Positions 6,830-13,052 of a DNA stretch of 13,052 nt are shown one piece after another. Within the stretch, counting starts at the first letter, position 1. Each line of letters starts with the position of its first letter. Source of the DNA: Acidobacteriota bacterium (GTDB lineage Bacteria; Acidobacteriota; Thermoanaerobaculia; Multivoradales; JAHEKO01); contig JAPUJD010000325.1 in assembly GCA_027296385.1 (NCBI GenBank), forward strand, positions 1 to 13,052, in the 5' to 3' direction. The translations under genes and the position numbers were made by a program. The notes below the pieces were generated by a model. The model did no database searches, had not been told where the DNA came from, and saw only the letters and a list, made by a program, of their open reading frames with translations.

Positions 6830-8155
6830 TCAGGTGGTCGCCACCCCCGACCCTCGCTCGATGCAGTAGAGATGGTCCTTGGTTCGGATGAGGAGGCACT
6901 CGTCGGCGACGGCGATCGACGACTCGGTGTACTCCTCCAAGTCGTTGATCGCCAGGAGACGGAACTCGCGCTCGGCCGCGACCACCGCCGTGACGCTGCC
7001 CAGCGTCATGAGGTAGAGCTTCCCGTCGCCGGCGACGATCGAGGAGCGATATCCGGTCTTCGGCAAGCGCTCTCGCCAGACCAGCTCGCCTGTCTGCGGC
7101 TCGAAGCAGCTCATCACCCCGCCTTGGGTGACCGCGAAGAGAAGACCGTTGTAGACGACTGGCGAGGCCAGCTCGGGGGCGGCTCGCACCTCTTTCCAGA
7201 TCTTCTCGCCCTTGGTGCCGGCTCCGAACCCGGAGAGGCGGTAGGCGATGATTCGCTTCTTGTGCACGGATCCGGCCTGGATCAAGATGTCGTCGGCCAT
7301 CACCAGGCTCGGAACCACCTGCTTGACCGGCAGTTCGAGCTGCCACAAACGCTCGCCAGTGGCAACGTCGACGCCGAAGAGCCAGGGCGTCGAGGAGAGG
7401 ATGAGCTCGAGACCACCTTCGCTCTCGCGCAACAGGGGGGTCGAGTACGAGCAGCAGGTGTCACGCCATTCGGTGCGCCAGAGCTCCTCGCCCGTGTGGC
7501 GGTCGTAGGCCCCCAGCCAGCTAGGCCGGCTGCCCTTGCGCTCCTGCCCCCACTCCTCGTCGCTGTAGACGATGACGGCGCGACCCGCCAGGACAGGAGA
7601 GCTCGCCGCTCCGTAGCGTGAAGTCTTCCAGTAGTCCGGGTCGACCTTGGTGCGCCAGAGCAACTCGCCGTCGCGGGAGACGGCTGCGAGGTAGCCGCCG
7701 AAATAGGCCCACACGATCTCCCCGTCGGTGACCGGCGTTGGCGTCGAGTACGAGCCGAAGCGGTGGTGCTTCCTCTCGTTGCGGCGATTCGAGATCAACG
7801 TCTCCCACAGAAGGGAACCGTCGTTCACGTCGACGGCGGTGACCGTGCGCTCGATACGGCCTTCGCCACCATGCGAGCCCGTCAGATAGATGCGCCCGCC
7901 GCTGACGATCGGCTGCGACGCTCCGCGCGCCGTGAGCTCGATCTTCCACTTCAGATTGTCGCTGTCCGGCGCCCAGTGCACCGGCAAGTCGCTCAACGGC
8001 GAGATGCCGGCACCTTGCGGGCCTCGCCACTGCGGCCAGACGCCACTGGCAAAGAGGTCGGATTCCTGCGCCGCTGGCCGCGAGCCGCAACCCGCTAGCA
8101 GCGCGAGCGCCAAGCCTGAGACGAGGCAGATCGCAATGGAGCTCGGTCGGTTCAC
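6830..8155 (-). CDS. PQQ-type beta-propeller lipoprotein
   Basis: A 441-residue protein starting at GTG 8155 with GGGGA about 6 nt upstream. The signal peptide ends in a clear lipobox (ALLAGC, Cys22), predicting lipidation and export. The mature part opens with WPQWRGPQGAG, a signature common to PQQ-like propeller proteins of Acidobacteriota and Planctomycetota. It then shows repeated blade motifs of the kind AVDVNDGSLLWE, AVSRDGELLWR, AYDRHTGEELWR, GVDVATGERLWQ and CFEPQTGELVWR. The fold is thus a seven- or eight-bladed propeller. No dehydrogenase active-site region is apparent, so a binding or scaffold role (compare BamB) is as likely as a quinoprotein enzyme. An adjacent Cys pair occurs in RDTCCSYS. 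It lies 131 bases after the sulfatase-like gene and may have its own promoter. Confidence 0.88.
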   Translation of the reverse strand: MNRPSSIAICLVSGLALALLAGCGSRPAAQESDLFASGVWPQWRGPQGAGISPLSDLPVHWAPDSDNLKWKIELTARGASQPIVSGGRIYLTGSHGGEGRIERTVTAVDVNDGSLLWETLISNRRNERKHHRFGSYSTPTPVTDGEIVWAYFGGYLAAVSRDGELLWRTKVDPDYWKTSRYGAASSPVLAGRAVIVYSDEEWGQERKGSRPSWLGAYDRHTGEELWRTEWRDTCCSYSTPLLRESEGGLELILSSTPWLFGVDVATGERLWQLELPVKQVVPSLVMADDILIQAGSVHKKRIIAYRLSGFGAGTKGEKIWKEVRAAPELASPVVYNGLLFAVTQGGVMSCFEPQTGELVWRERLPKTGYRSSIVAGDGKLYLMTLGSVTAVVAAEREFRLLAINDLEEYTESSIAVADECLLIRTKDHLYCIERGSGVATT

Positions 8156-8184
8156 TGGCTTTCCCCTGGGCCCAGCGGTGGCGC

Positions 8185-8205
8185 GGTCGCGACATTGTAG
8201 CGACC
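8185..8205 (-). promoter_or_regulatory. Possible promoter/operator dyad upstream of the propeller lipoprotein
   Basis: GGTCGC (8185-8190) and GCGACC (8200-8205) form a perfect 6-bp inverted repeat around a 9-base centre. That centre contains TACAAT on the minus strand (8194-8199), a five-of-six match to a -10 element. Transcription would start near 8187, about 32 nt before the GTG at 8155. No good -35 was found. The dyad could be an operator over the promoter or a leader hairpin. Confidence 0.3.
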
Positions 8206-8286
8206 TTGGACGGATTGGCCCAGCCTGGTGCCCCGCAGTAGGTTCGCTACCCAGCTCGCCGGTGGCGGTGTTTCTCCTCCTGGAAG

Positions 8287-9591
8287 TCAGTTCAGGTAGC
8301 CCAGGGCCTTCAGGTTCTCGATCTCTTCGGGGGTGAGATCCACCTCTTCGGCTCTGGCGCCGTTCGTTCCGTGCCAGGCCTCGAGCTCGGCGAGGAGGCG
8401 ATCGCGGATCTCAGGATTGCCGTCGCCCACGTCGACATGTTCCCCGGGGTCCTCGGCCAGATCGAACAAGCGCACTCGGTCCGCCTCGATCCCGGGGTAG
8501 AAAACCAGCTTCCAACGCCGCGAGCGCACCGACTGAATCGACCGGTCCTTGTCCTGCCAGTGCTGGCGTGCCCAGACGGCCGAGAATCCGAGGCTGTCGA
8601 GGCGCTCCTGTCGCCGGCCTCGTAGAAGAGGCACCAGGCTCTCGGCCTGGATGGCATCGCCAGATGGTGGAGCGATCTCCAGCAGTTCCAGCACGGTCGG
8701 TAGAATGTCGACGGTCTCGACGACCTCGCGATAGCTCGCGGGCTCGATACCGGGTGAATGCACGACGAACGGGATGCGAATCTGCTCGTCGTGCACCCCG
8801 GTCGCGTGGCTCAAGTTCTTGCTCTTGCTGCGCTCGTCCAGCGTCTCGCCGTGATCGGCCACGACGACGACCAAGGTCCGACTCAGGTCGAGCGCCGCCA
8901 GCACATCGCCCATCACTTCGTCCTGGTAGCGGATCTCGGCGTCATAGCGATCGATGTAGTCGTTGAGATGTCGCAAGGGTCTGCCGGTGTCGTCGTGGCG
9001 TAGCTGGTACTCGGGGATGTATTTGAGTCGCGGCCCACGCTCCTCGGATCGGAAGAGATCGAGATAGCGCCCGTCGCCGCGATAGGGACCGTGGGCATCG
9101 TACAGGTGGAGGAAAAGGAACCATCGCTCGTCGCTCTGGAGGCTCTCGAGCCACTCGATGGCGAGCTCACCGGTCTTGCGGCCGTCGCGGCGAGTGCCGT
9201 CGAAGTGGCTATCGTAGACGTCGAAGCCGCGGTCGATTCCCGTCTTGCCGGACCGCATCGTGTAGCCGCTGACGAAGGCGCCGGTACGCAGACCGGCCGA
9301 GCTCAGGATTTCCGCCAGCGTCAAGAGTTCCTCGGGCAGGCGGGCCGTGTTGGTGCCTACCCCGTGAACGTGCGGGAGACCGGTGAACATCGACGTGTGC
9401 GACGGGTTGGTAGCCGTCCACTGCGAGAGCGCGTTGCGGAAGACGACGCCATCGTGCGCCAGCCGATCGAGGTGCGGCGCCGTCGGGCGCGGATAGCCGT
9501 ACGTGGAGAGATGGTCCAGCCGGGTGGTGTCCAGAGAAACGAGGAGGAGATTCCTAGGGGCAGAAGTCTCCGCACCACAGGCGACGAACAC
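8287..9591 (-). CDS. Sulfatase-superfamily hydrolase or phospho-transferase with Thr nucleophile
   Basis: A 434-residue alkaline-phosphatase-fold protein. Metal-site motifs are LLLVSLDTTRLDHL (Asp21), VVVVADHGE (Asp246, His247) and SHATGVHDE (His267); HLYDAHGPY is also typical. The active-site block reads T61-NPSH-TSMFTG, so the nucleophile position that is Cys or Ser (matured to formylglycine) in true sulfatases is Thr. This is a common bacterial variant and may indicate phosphodiester or phospho-transferase chemistry. The C-terminus LKALGYLN is frequent in soil-bacterial members. The only standard start that keeps the frame is GTG 9591, giving MFVACG. That truncates what looks like a lipoprotein signal (HLGGLCLAIVFVAC) encoded in frame back to about 9633, where only a CTG is available. 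It follows the kinase/phosphatase gene by 66 bases in the same frame. Confidence 0.87.
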   Translation of the reverse strand: MFVACGAETSAPRNLLLVSLDTTRLDHLSTYGYPRPTAPHLDRLAHDGVVFRNALSQWTATNPSHTSMFTGLPHVHGVGTNTARLPEELLTLAEILSSAGLRTGAFVSGYTMRSGKTGIDRGFDVYDSHFDGTRRDGRKTGELAIEWLESLQSDERWFLFLHLYDAHGPYRGDGRYLDLFRSEERGPRLKYIPEYQLRHDDTGRPLRHLNDYIDRYDAEIRYQDEVMGDVLAALDLSRTLVVVVADHGETLDERSKSKNLSHATGVHDEQIRIPFVVHSPGIEPASYREVVETVDILPTVLELLEIAPPSGDAIQAESLVPLLRGRRQERLDSLGFSAVWARQHWQDKDRSIQSVRSRRWKLVFYPGIEADRVRLFDLAEDPGEHVDVGDGNPEIRDRLLAELEAWHGTNGARAEEVDLTPEEIENLKALGYLN

Positions 9592-9657
9592 GATGGCAAG
9601 ACAAAGCCCGCCAAGATGGCGAACAGTGCTCAGCCGACAGTGTCTCCGGAGCGCGGG

Positions 9658-11727
9658 TCAACCCTCTTCGGAGACGATGCGAACGCTGTTGCTCGGGTCA
9701 CCGTAGTCGAAGAGGAACCGGTCTTCGCCGCGCTCTGCGATTCGCTCTTCGATCAGAGCGAGCAGACGTTTCCGCCGCTCGAGCAGGGCCTTGATCTCAG
9801 GCATGCTGAGGTACGGACGCAGGCGCTCTGTAACGACGCTCTCGTCGAGTGCCTTGATGCCGGCAAGAAGATCGCGGGAACAACCCAGCACGTCCTGCGG
9901 TGACGGCAGCTCCTGGCCCCGGGCGAAGGAGCGTGTGTGGTCGATCAGCCACAGTTTCCAGTCGGCGTCGAAGAGGAAGTTCCCGGAGTTGCGGTCGATG
10001 TTGTTGATCAGGTTGTCGAACACCTTCATGTCGTAGAACTGGCGAGTGAAGCGGGTGCGGTCCGGCGGCTCGATCTTCTTCTCGCGCCGATCCGTCTCCA
10101 TCATGGCGTTCTCGACCGCCATCTGGACGGAGCCGGGCTGTCCGTCGATCTCACGCTCGACGGCCGGCGGGAGGTTGTCCATGCCCAAGAGCCGGCTGAG
10201 CTCGTAGGCTGCGACCTCGTTGATGTAGTCGTCGCGAAAGTACATGACGAACTCGCCGGTGGACAGGCGCCTGCGCTGTTCGGTGATCGCGACGTAGCGG
10301 AACACGGCCCTGGAGCGCAGCCCTCCCTTGGCCAGGACCAACCACTTGGGTTGGGTGACCCCGATCGGGATGTCTTTGACCGACTCGACGTCGGCGCTAC
10401 GGAGGAAGTCGGCCACGTCTTCCGGGCTCTCGAACGGCAGAGGCTCGCCGTCGGGTGCGAGCCAGACCGTCTTGCTCGGGGCCGCAGCGCCCGTCTCCGG
10501 TGCACCGGACTCGACCTTCGACAGCGAGAAGAGATTGGCCCGAGAGCCCTCGTAGATCGCGATCTGCTCGCCTTCTCTCAGCTCCAAGGCGGAGGGCCGG
10601 CCACCAGCGGCCGGCCCGAAGACCATGGCGGTATCGATCAGGAACACCCGGTCGTCGAAGCGGGCGAGAATGCCCTTGGTCTGAGGGGTGTGGCCAACGA
10701 CGAAACGCTGGGCACCGTAGGCGGCTGCTACCCTCGCGATGGCTTCGGCCCCCTCCTCGTCCGGCCACTGAGCATAGCCGCGGAACCAAAGCGGGCCGTC
10801 ACCGTTGAACCCGAGCCAACTGTCGGCGGTCGGCAAGCGGGCGAGAATCTCCTCTAGCTCACGGCTCAGCTCGAGACTCGTCGGCGACGCTTCGGCCGCG
10901 CGGATCGCCAACTCGATCTGCACGGCGCAGAACAGGTCGCCGAGCTGTGAAAACGGCAGGGCGACCCCCTTCTCGACCAGGAACTCCTTGTCGGCGTCGA
11001 AGCGCTCGATCTCCCCAGCGATTTGCTGATTGATCGCCTCGAGGGAGTCTGTCGGCCAGGCGGCCGGAGGGTCGGGCGACAAACCGCCATGCAGAAAAAT
11101 CGTATCGCCAATTCGAGCAACGACATCTTGCTCTCTCAGCCAGTGCCCGTAGTGCCCGTCAGGCGCGAGAGCGGCCAGGTACTCGACGTAGCCCAGCGGA
11201 TGGGCGGCCATCCAATCCCTCTTCGAGCGAGAGGCGACACACCCGGGGTAACGCCTCTGCCACGAGCGCCAGAGCGAGAATGCGCCGCGGCGCCGGATCT
11301 GAGACTCGTCGTCGGCGAAAGCACCGAAAATCTTGGCGTAGGTCGCCTCGGAGGTCGACTGGTGACTGAAGTAGCCCACCAAGTTGTTGACCTCGTGGTT
11401 GCCGAGTAGTGCCACGACCTTGCCGCCAGCGGTCTCTGCCTGAGACTGGAGGGACATGATCAGGTCCAGGACTTCCCTCACGCCCGCGCCTCGATCCATC
11501 AAGTCGCCCGTCTGGACGAGGACCGCCGTGCCTCCGGACCAACGCTTCTCACCGTCGATCAATCCAGCGCTCTCGAGGATCGTCACGAACGCATCGAGGC
11601 TGCCGTGAACGTCACCGATCGCCACGATGCGAGAGGAGTCAGGAGACGCGAAGCTCGCGGGGGCGGCCAACGCCAGAGCCAACGCGAGACCCTGGGCGAC
11701 ACTGACGAGTGCCGGCATGCGCTTCAT
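9658..11727 (-). CDS. Exported Shewanella-like PPP phosphatase fused to an atypical kinase domain
   Basis: A 689-residue protein with signal peptide MKRMPALVSVAQGLALALAL and cleavage near residue 27 (SFA). Residues about 32-390 form a calcineurin-like phosphatase with GDVHG (38-42), GDLMDRG (74-80), GNHE (109-112), FLHGGLSP and VVGHTPQ. Spacing and sequence resemble Shewanella-like (SLP) phosphatases. From about residue 440 a second domain begins. It has an N-lobe-like GVTQPKWLVLAKGG...AVFRYVA, an EVAAYELSRLLGMDNLPP block, a catalytic-loop-like NNIDRNSGN (Asp578, Asn583) and a metal-site-like WLIDHTR (Asp596). This is the layout of PI3K/FAM20/HipA-like kinases. The two activities may oppose each other outside the cytoplasm. 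The start is strongly supported by AAGGAGG at 6 nt. It overlaps the upstream gene by ATGA. The phosphatase call is firm; the kinase call rests on motifs. Confidence 0.88.
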   Translation of the reverse strand: MKRMPALVSVAQGLALALALAAPASFASPDSSRIVAIGDVHGSLDAFVTILESAGLIDGEKRWSGGTAVLVQTGDLMDRGAGVREVLDLIMSLQSQAETAGGKVVALLGNHEVNNLVGYFSHQSTSEATYAKIFGAFADDESQIRRRGAFSLWRSWQRRYPGCVASRSKRDWMAAHPLGYVEYLAALAPDGHYGHWLREQDVVARIGDTIFLHGGLSPDPPAAWPTDSLEAINQQIAGEIERFDADKEFLVEKGVALPFSQLGDLFCAVQIELAIRAAEASPTSLELSRELEEILARLPTADSWLGFNGDGPLWFRGYAQWPDEEGAEAIARVAAAYGAQRFVVGHTPQTKGILARFDDRVFLIDTAMVFGPAAGGRPSALELREGEQIAIYEGSRANLFSLSKVESGAPETGAAAPSKTVWLAPDGEPLPFESPEDVADFLRSADVESVKDIPIGVTQPKWLVLAKGGLRSRAVFRYVAITEQRRRLSTGEFVMYFRDDYINEVAAYELSRLLGMDNLPPAVEREIDGQPGSVQMAVENAMMETDRREKKIEPPDRTRFTRQFYDMKVFDNLINNIDRNSGNFLFDADWKLWLIDHTRSFARGQELPSPQDVLGCSRDLLAGIKALDESVVTERLRPYLSMPEIKALLERRKRLLALIEERIAERGEDRFLFDYGDPSNSVRIVSEEG

Positions 11728-12152
11728 GCCAGGCCTCCTTCTCCCTGCAGGTTCCTCTCCAAGAGCTGGCGAAAAAGAGCTTTGACGATCTCGATGTTGT
11801 TCGCCAGCAGGTCGAAGAAGTCCTCGGCCTCGATCGCCAGCACGAGCGTCTCCTTCTCTACCGTGGCGCTGCCTGAGCGCAGGCGGCCGCTCAGGATCTC
11901 GGTCGCCCCAAAGGTCTCTCCCGGCCCCAGCAAGCGCTCTTCATCGTTGCTGGGTTTGACGCGGACCGACCCTCGGACGACGAAGTAGAGGGCATCCGCC
12001 GGGTCGCCCTCGCGGTAGATCACCTCTCCCGCGGGAAAGAGACTCTGATGCGTGATCGCGGAGATTCCCAGGATCTGCTCGGCACTGCACGAAGAGAGCA
12101 GCTCGACCGTTTGCAGGACGACGACTGTCTCGATGCGGGCCAACTCAGCCAT
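11724..12152 (-). CDS. Stand-alone cyclic nucleotide-binding-fold protein
   Basis: A 142-residue protein that is essentially one cNMP-binding beta-roll. HQSLFPAGEVIYREGDPADALYFVVRGSVRV (about residues 35-65, the usual G-E-G-D...Y.v..G.v pattern) is followed by LLGPGETFGATEILSG and LRSGSATVEKETLVLAIEAEDFFDLL, then a C-terminal helix. There is no HTH, so it is not a Crp-type DNA-binding protein. The phosphate-binding cassette (81-98) lacks the usual FGE and PRxA pattern (it reads FGATE and RSGSATV), so cAMP binding is doubtful. It is probably cytoplasmic and coupled in translation to its neighbours: 18 nt after the HEAT-repeat gene and an ATGA overlap with the phosphatase-kinase gene. No clear Shine-Dalgarno precedes the ATG, consistent with coupling. 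Confidence 0.85.
   Translation of the reverse strand: MAELARIETVVVLQTVELLSSCSAEQILGISAITHQSLFPAGEVIYREGDPADALYFVVRGSVRVKPSNDEERLLGPGETFGATEILSGRLRSGSATVEKETLVLAIEAEDFFDLLANNIEIVKALFRQLLERNLQGEGGLA
11734..11740 (-). promoter_or_regulatory. Strong ribosome binding site inside the preceding gene
   Basis: AAGGAGG, 6 nt before ATG 11727, lies within the last codons of the cyclic-nucleotide-binding-fold gene. It fixes the start of the phosphatase-kinase protein and indicates translational coupling. Confidence 0.75.
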
Positions 12153-12170
12153 TGGGCAACATTGAGAGTC

Positions 12171-13052
12171 TCACAGTCGTGCGTCGTTGTCTTGCCTCTC
12201 TGGGGGGCCGCCTGTGCGCTGGGCGACCCACGCAGCGGTCTCGAGGACGAAGGGATCGGTGGCTGTCGCGCGCAGAGAGTGTACGGCAGGATAGAGATCT
12301 GTGATGCTCTCGGTGAAGACAGTGTGCATGGCGCCGACGGCAAGATACGGGGCGTCCTCCGTGCGCTCGTCGCGCGGGCTCAGGTGCTTGAGAACCGTCG
12401 CTATCTTGGAGGCCCTGGCAATACCGAACTGTCTCTCCGCCCGTGACAACTTGTCGGCCAGCGGCGCATCGCCGACGGCGGCCAACACGACGTTCTTGTC
12501 CTCGCCCTCGAGCGAGCAGTCGAGGAACTCCAGCGCGTGGGCCCGCAAGCTCGGGTTCTGCAGGCTGCGAAAAGCGTCCCAGATAGGGCCCCGATCGTAG
12601 ATCAGGGCGAGCAAGCCGAATAGATTCGTCCGATGGTCGGCCCCTCGCTCGGCGAGGAGTTGCTCGAGCAGTGCCCCGCCGGCAAAGACAGGCTGCGGTC
12701 CTGAGAAATGGTCGACGCCGACCGCGGCGGCGCGATTCAGGGCGTGAAGATCGGCCAAAGCGATGAGATAGCGCTTGGCCTCGACACCGATCTCCCGACG
12801 AATCTTCTGCCTCCGCGCCGGCTCCTCATGCGCCACGCCGAGCGAGTCGAGGGCTTCGAGGAGTTTGCGCCGCAGGAACATGTCCGAGGGGCCGTCCAGT
12901 GAATCGACCAACGCCTCGGCCGCCAGAGGCGACTCGATCAATGAGATCGTCTTCGGAATCGCTCGCCGGACCCACAGCGGCTCCTCCGGATCGTTCATGA
13001 ACAGACGAAGCGCCGGGATCGCGGTCTCACCGAACGCCGCGAGAGCCTCGCG
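12171..13052 (-). CDS. HEAT-repeat protein, C-terminal part (5' end outside window)
   Basis: The frame is open from the right window edge to a TGA at 12171-12173, giving 293 visible residues. An ATG at 12998 is internal, since coding-like sequence (EALAAFGETAIPALRLF) continues upstream in frame. The first part shows HEAT-type helical repeats (ALAAFGETAIPALRLF, AIPKTISLIESPLAAEALVDSL, LRRKLLEALDSLG). It continues into a helical region with NLFGLLALIYDR and LRAHALEFLDCSLEG. This Leu/Ala-rich pattern resembles the tail of bacterial HEAT proteins that pair with cNMP-binding domains and sometimes with a nucleotide-transporter-like N-terminus. Whether such a membrane part exists here lies beyond the window. 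It is followed by the cNMP-fold gene after 18 nt, suggesting that the two act together as a split multidomain sensor. Confidence 0.75.
   Translation of the reverse strand, partial: REALAAFGETAIPALRLFMNDPEEPLWVRRAIPKTISLIESPLAAEALVDSLDGPSDMFLRRKLLEALDSLGVAHEEPARRQKIRREIGVEAKRYLIALADLHALNRAAAVGVDHFSGPQPVFAGGALLEQLLAERGADHRTNLFGLLALIYDRGPIWDAFRSLQNPSLRAHALEFLDCSLEGEDKNVVLAAVGDAPLADKLSRAERQFGIARASKIATVLKHLSPRDERTEDAPYLAVGAMHTVFTESITDLYPAVHSLRATATDPFVLETAAWVAQRTGGPPERQDNDARL

Noticed and set aside
6596..7621. 341-codon plus-strand frame
   Set aside because: It is antisense to the beta-propeller lipoprotein with its repeated blade motifs and lipobox; no ribosome binding site or domain was seen.
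9091..9903. 270-codon plus-strand frame across the sulfatase/phosphatase-kinase junction
   Set aside because: It covers parts of two well-supported minus-strand genes and has no domain signature.

Overview
This GC-rich window has densely packed genes, most of them on the minus strand. It looks like bacterial chromosome from a soil or sediment lineage of the Acidobacteriota type. That placement is an inference from gene style: a lipoprotein opening with the WPQWRGP signature, a sulfatase-like protein ending in LKALGYL, and a kinase-like domain with an NxDRNxGN/IDHTR signature. No rRNA, tRNA, CRISPR array, insertion sequence or integrase was seen.

Region A (1-2679, minus) is a likely three-gene envelope-glycan operon, read right to left. 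It contains a DPM1-like family 2 glycosyltransferase, a small DUF2304 membrane protein, and a multi-pass membrane protein resembling a GT39-type glycosyltransferase that runs off the left edge. A sugar loaded on a polyprenyl-phosphate carrier and then transferred outside the membrane is the usual reading of such sets.

Region B (2885-6564) holds unlinked housekeeping-type genes. These are an exported YceI lipocalin-like protein with a good downstream intrinsic terminator, a FabH-type 3-oxoacyl-ACP synthase III with intact catalytic residues, a divergent TVP38/DedA-type membrane protein (the only plus-strand gene), and an exported M15-like peptidase-fold protein (DUF5715-like) with two C-terminal LysM domains.

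Region C (6830-13052, minus) is the most unusual part. In transcription order it has the C-terminal part of a HEAT-repeat protein (entering from the right edge), a small stand-alone cyclic-nucleotide-binding-fold protein, an exported 689-residue protein that joins a Shewanella-like PPP-type phosphatase domain to a C-terminal atypical (PI3K/FAM20-like) kinase domain, a sulfatase-superfamily protein with Thr at the nucleophile position, and a PQQ-type beta-propeller lipoprotein. The first three genes are tightly coupled (18-nt gap, then an ATGA overlap), and the sulfatase frame opens directly after the kinase stop codon. This suggests a sensor/phospho-switch cassette working at the periplasmic face, with an opposing phosphatase and kinase on one chain. 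The functional link is inference. The domain calls rest on visible motifs.

There is no gene-free stretch longer than 300 bases. The long plus-strand open frames opposite the minus-strand genes are GC-driven shadows and were left out.
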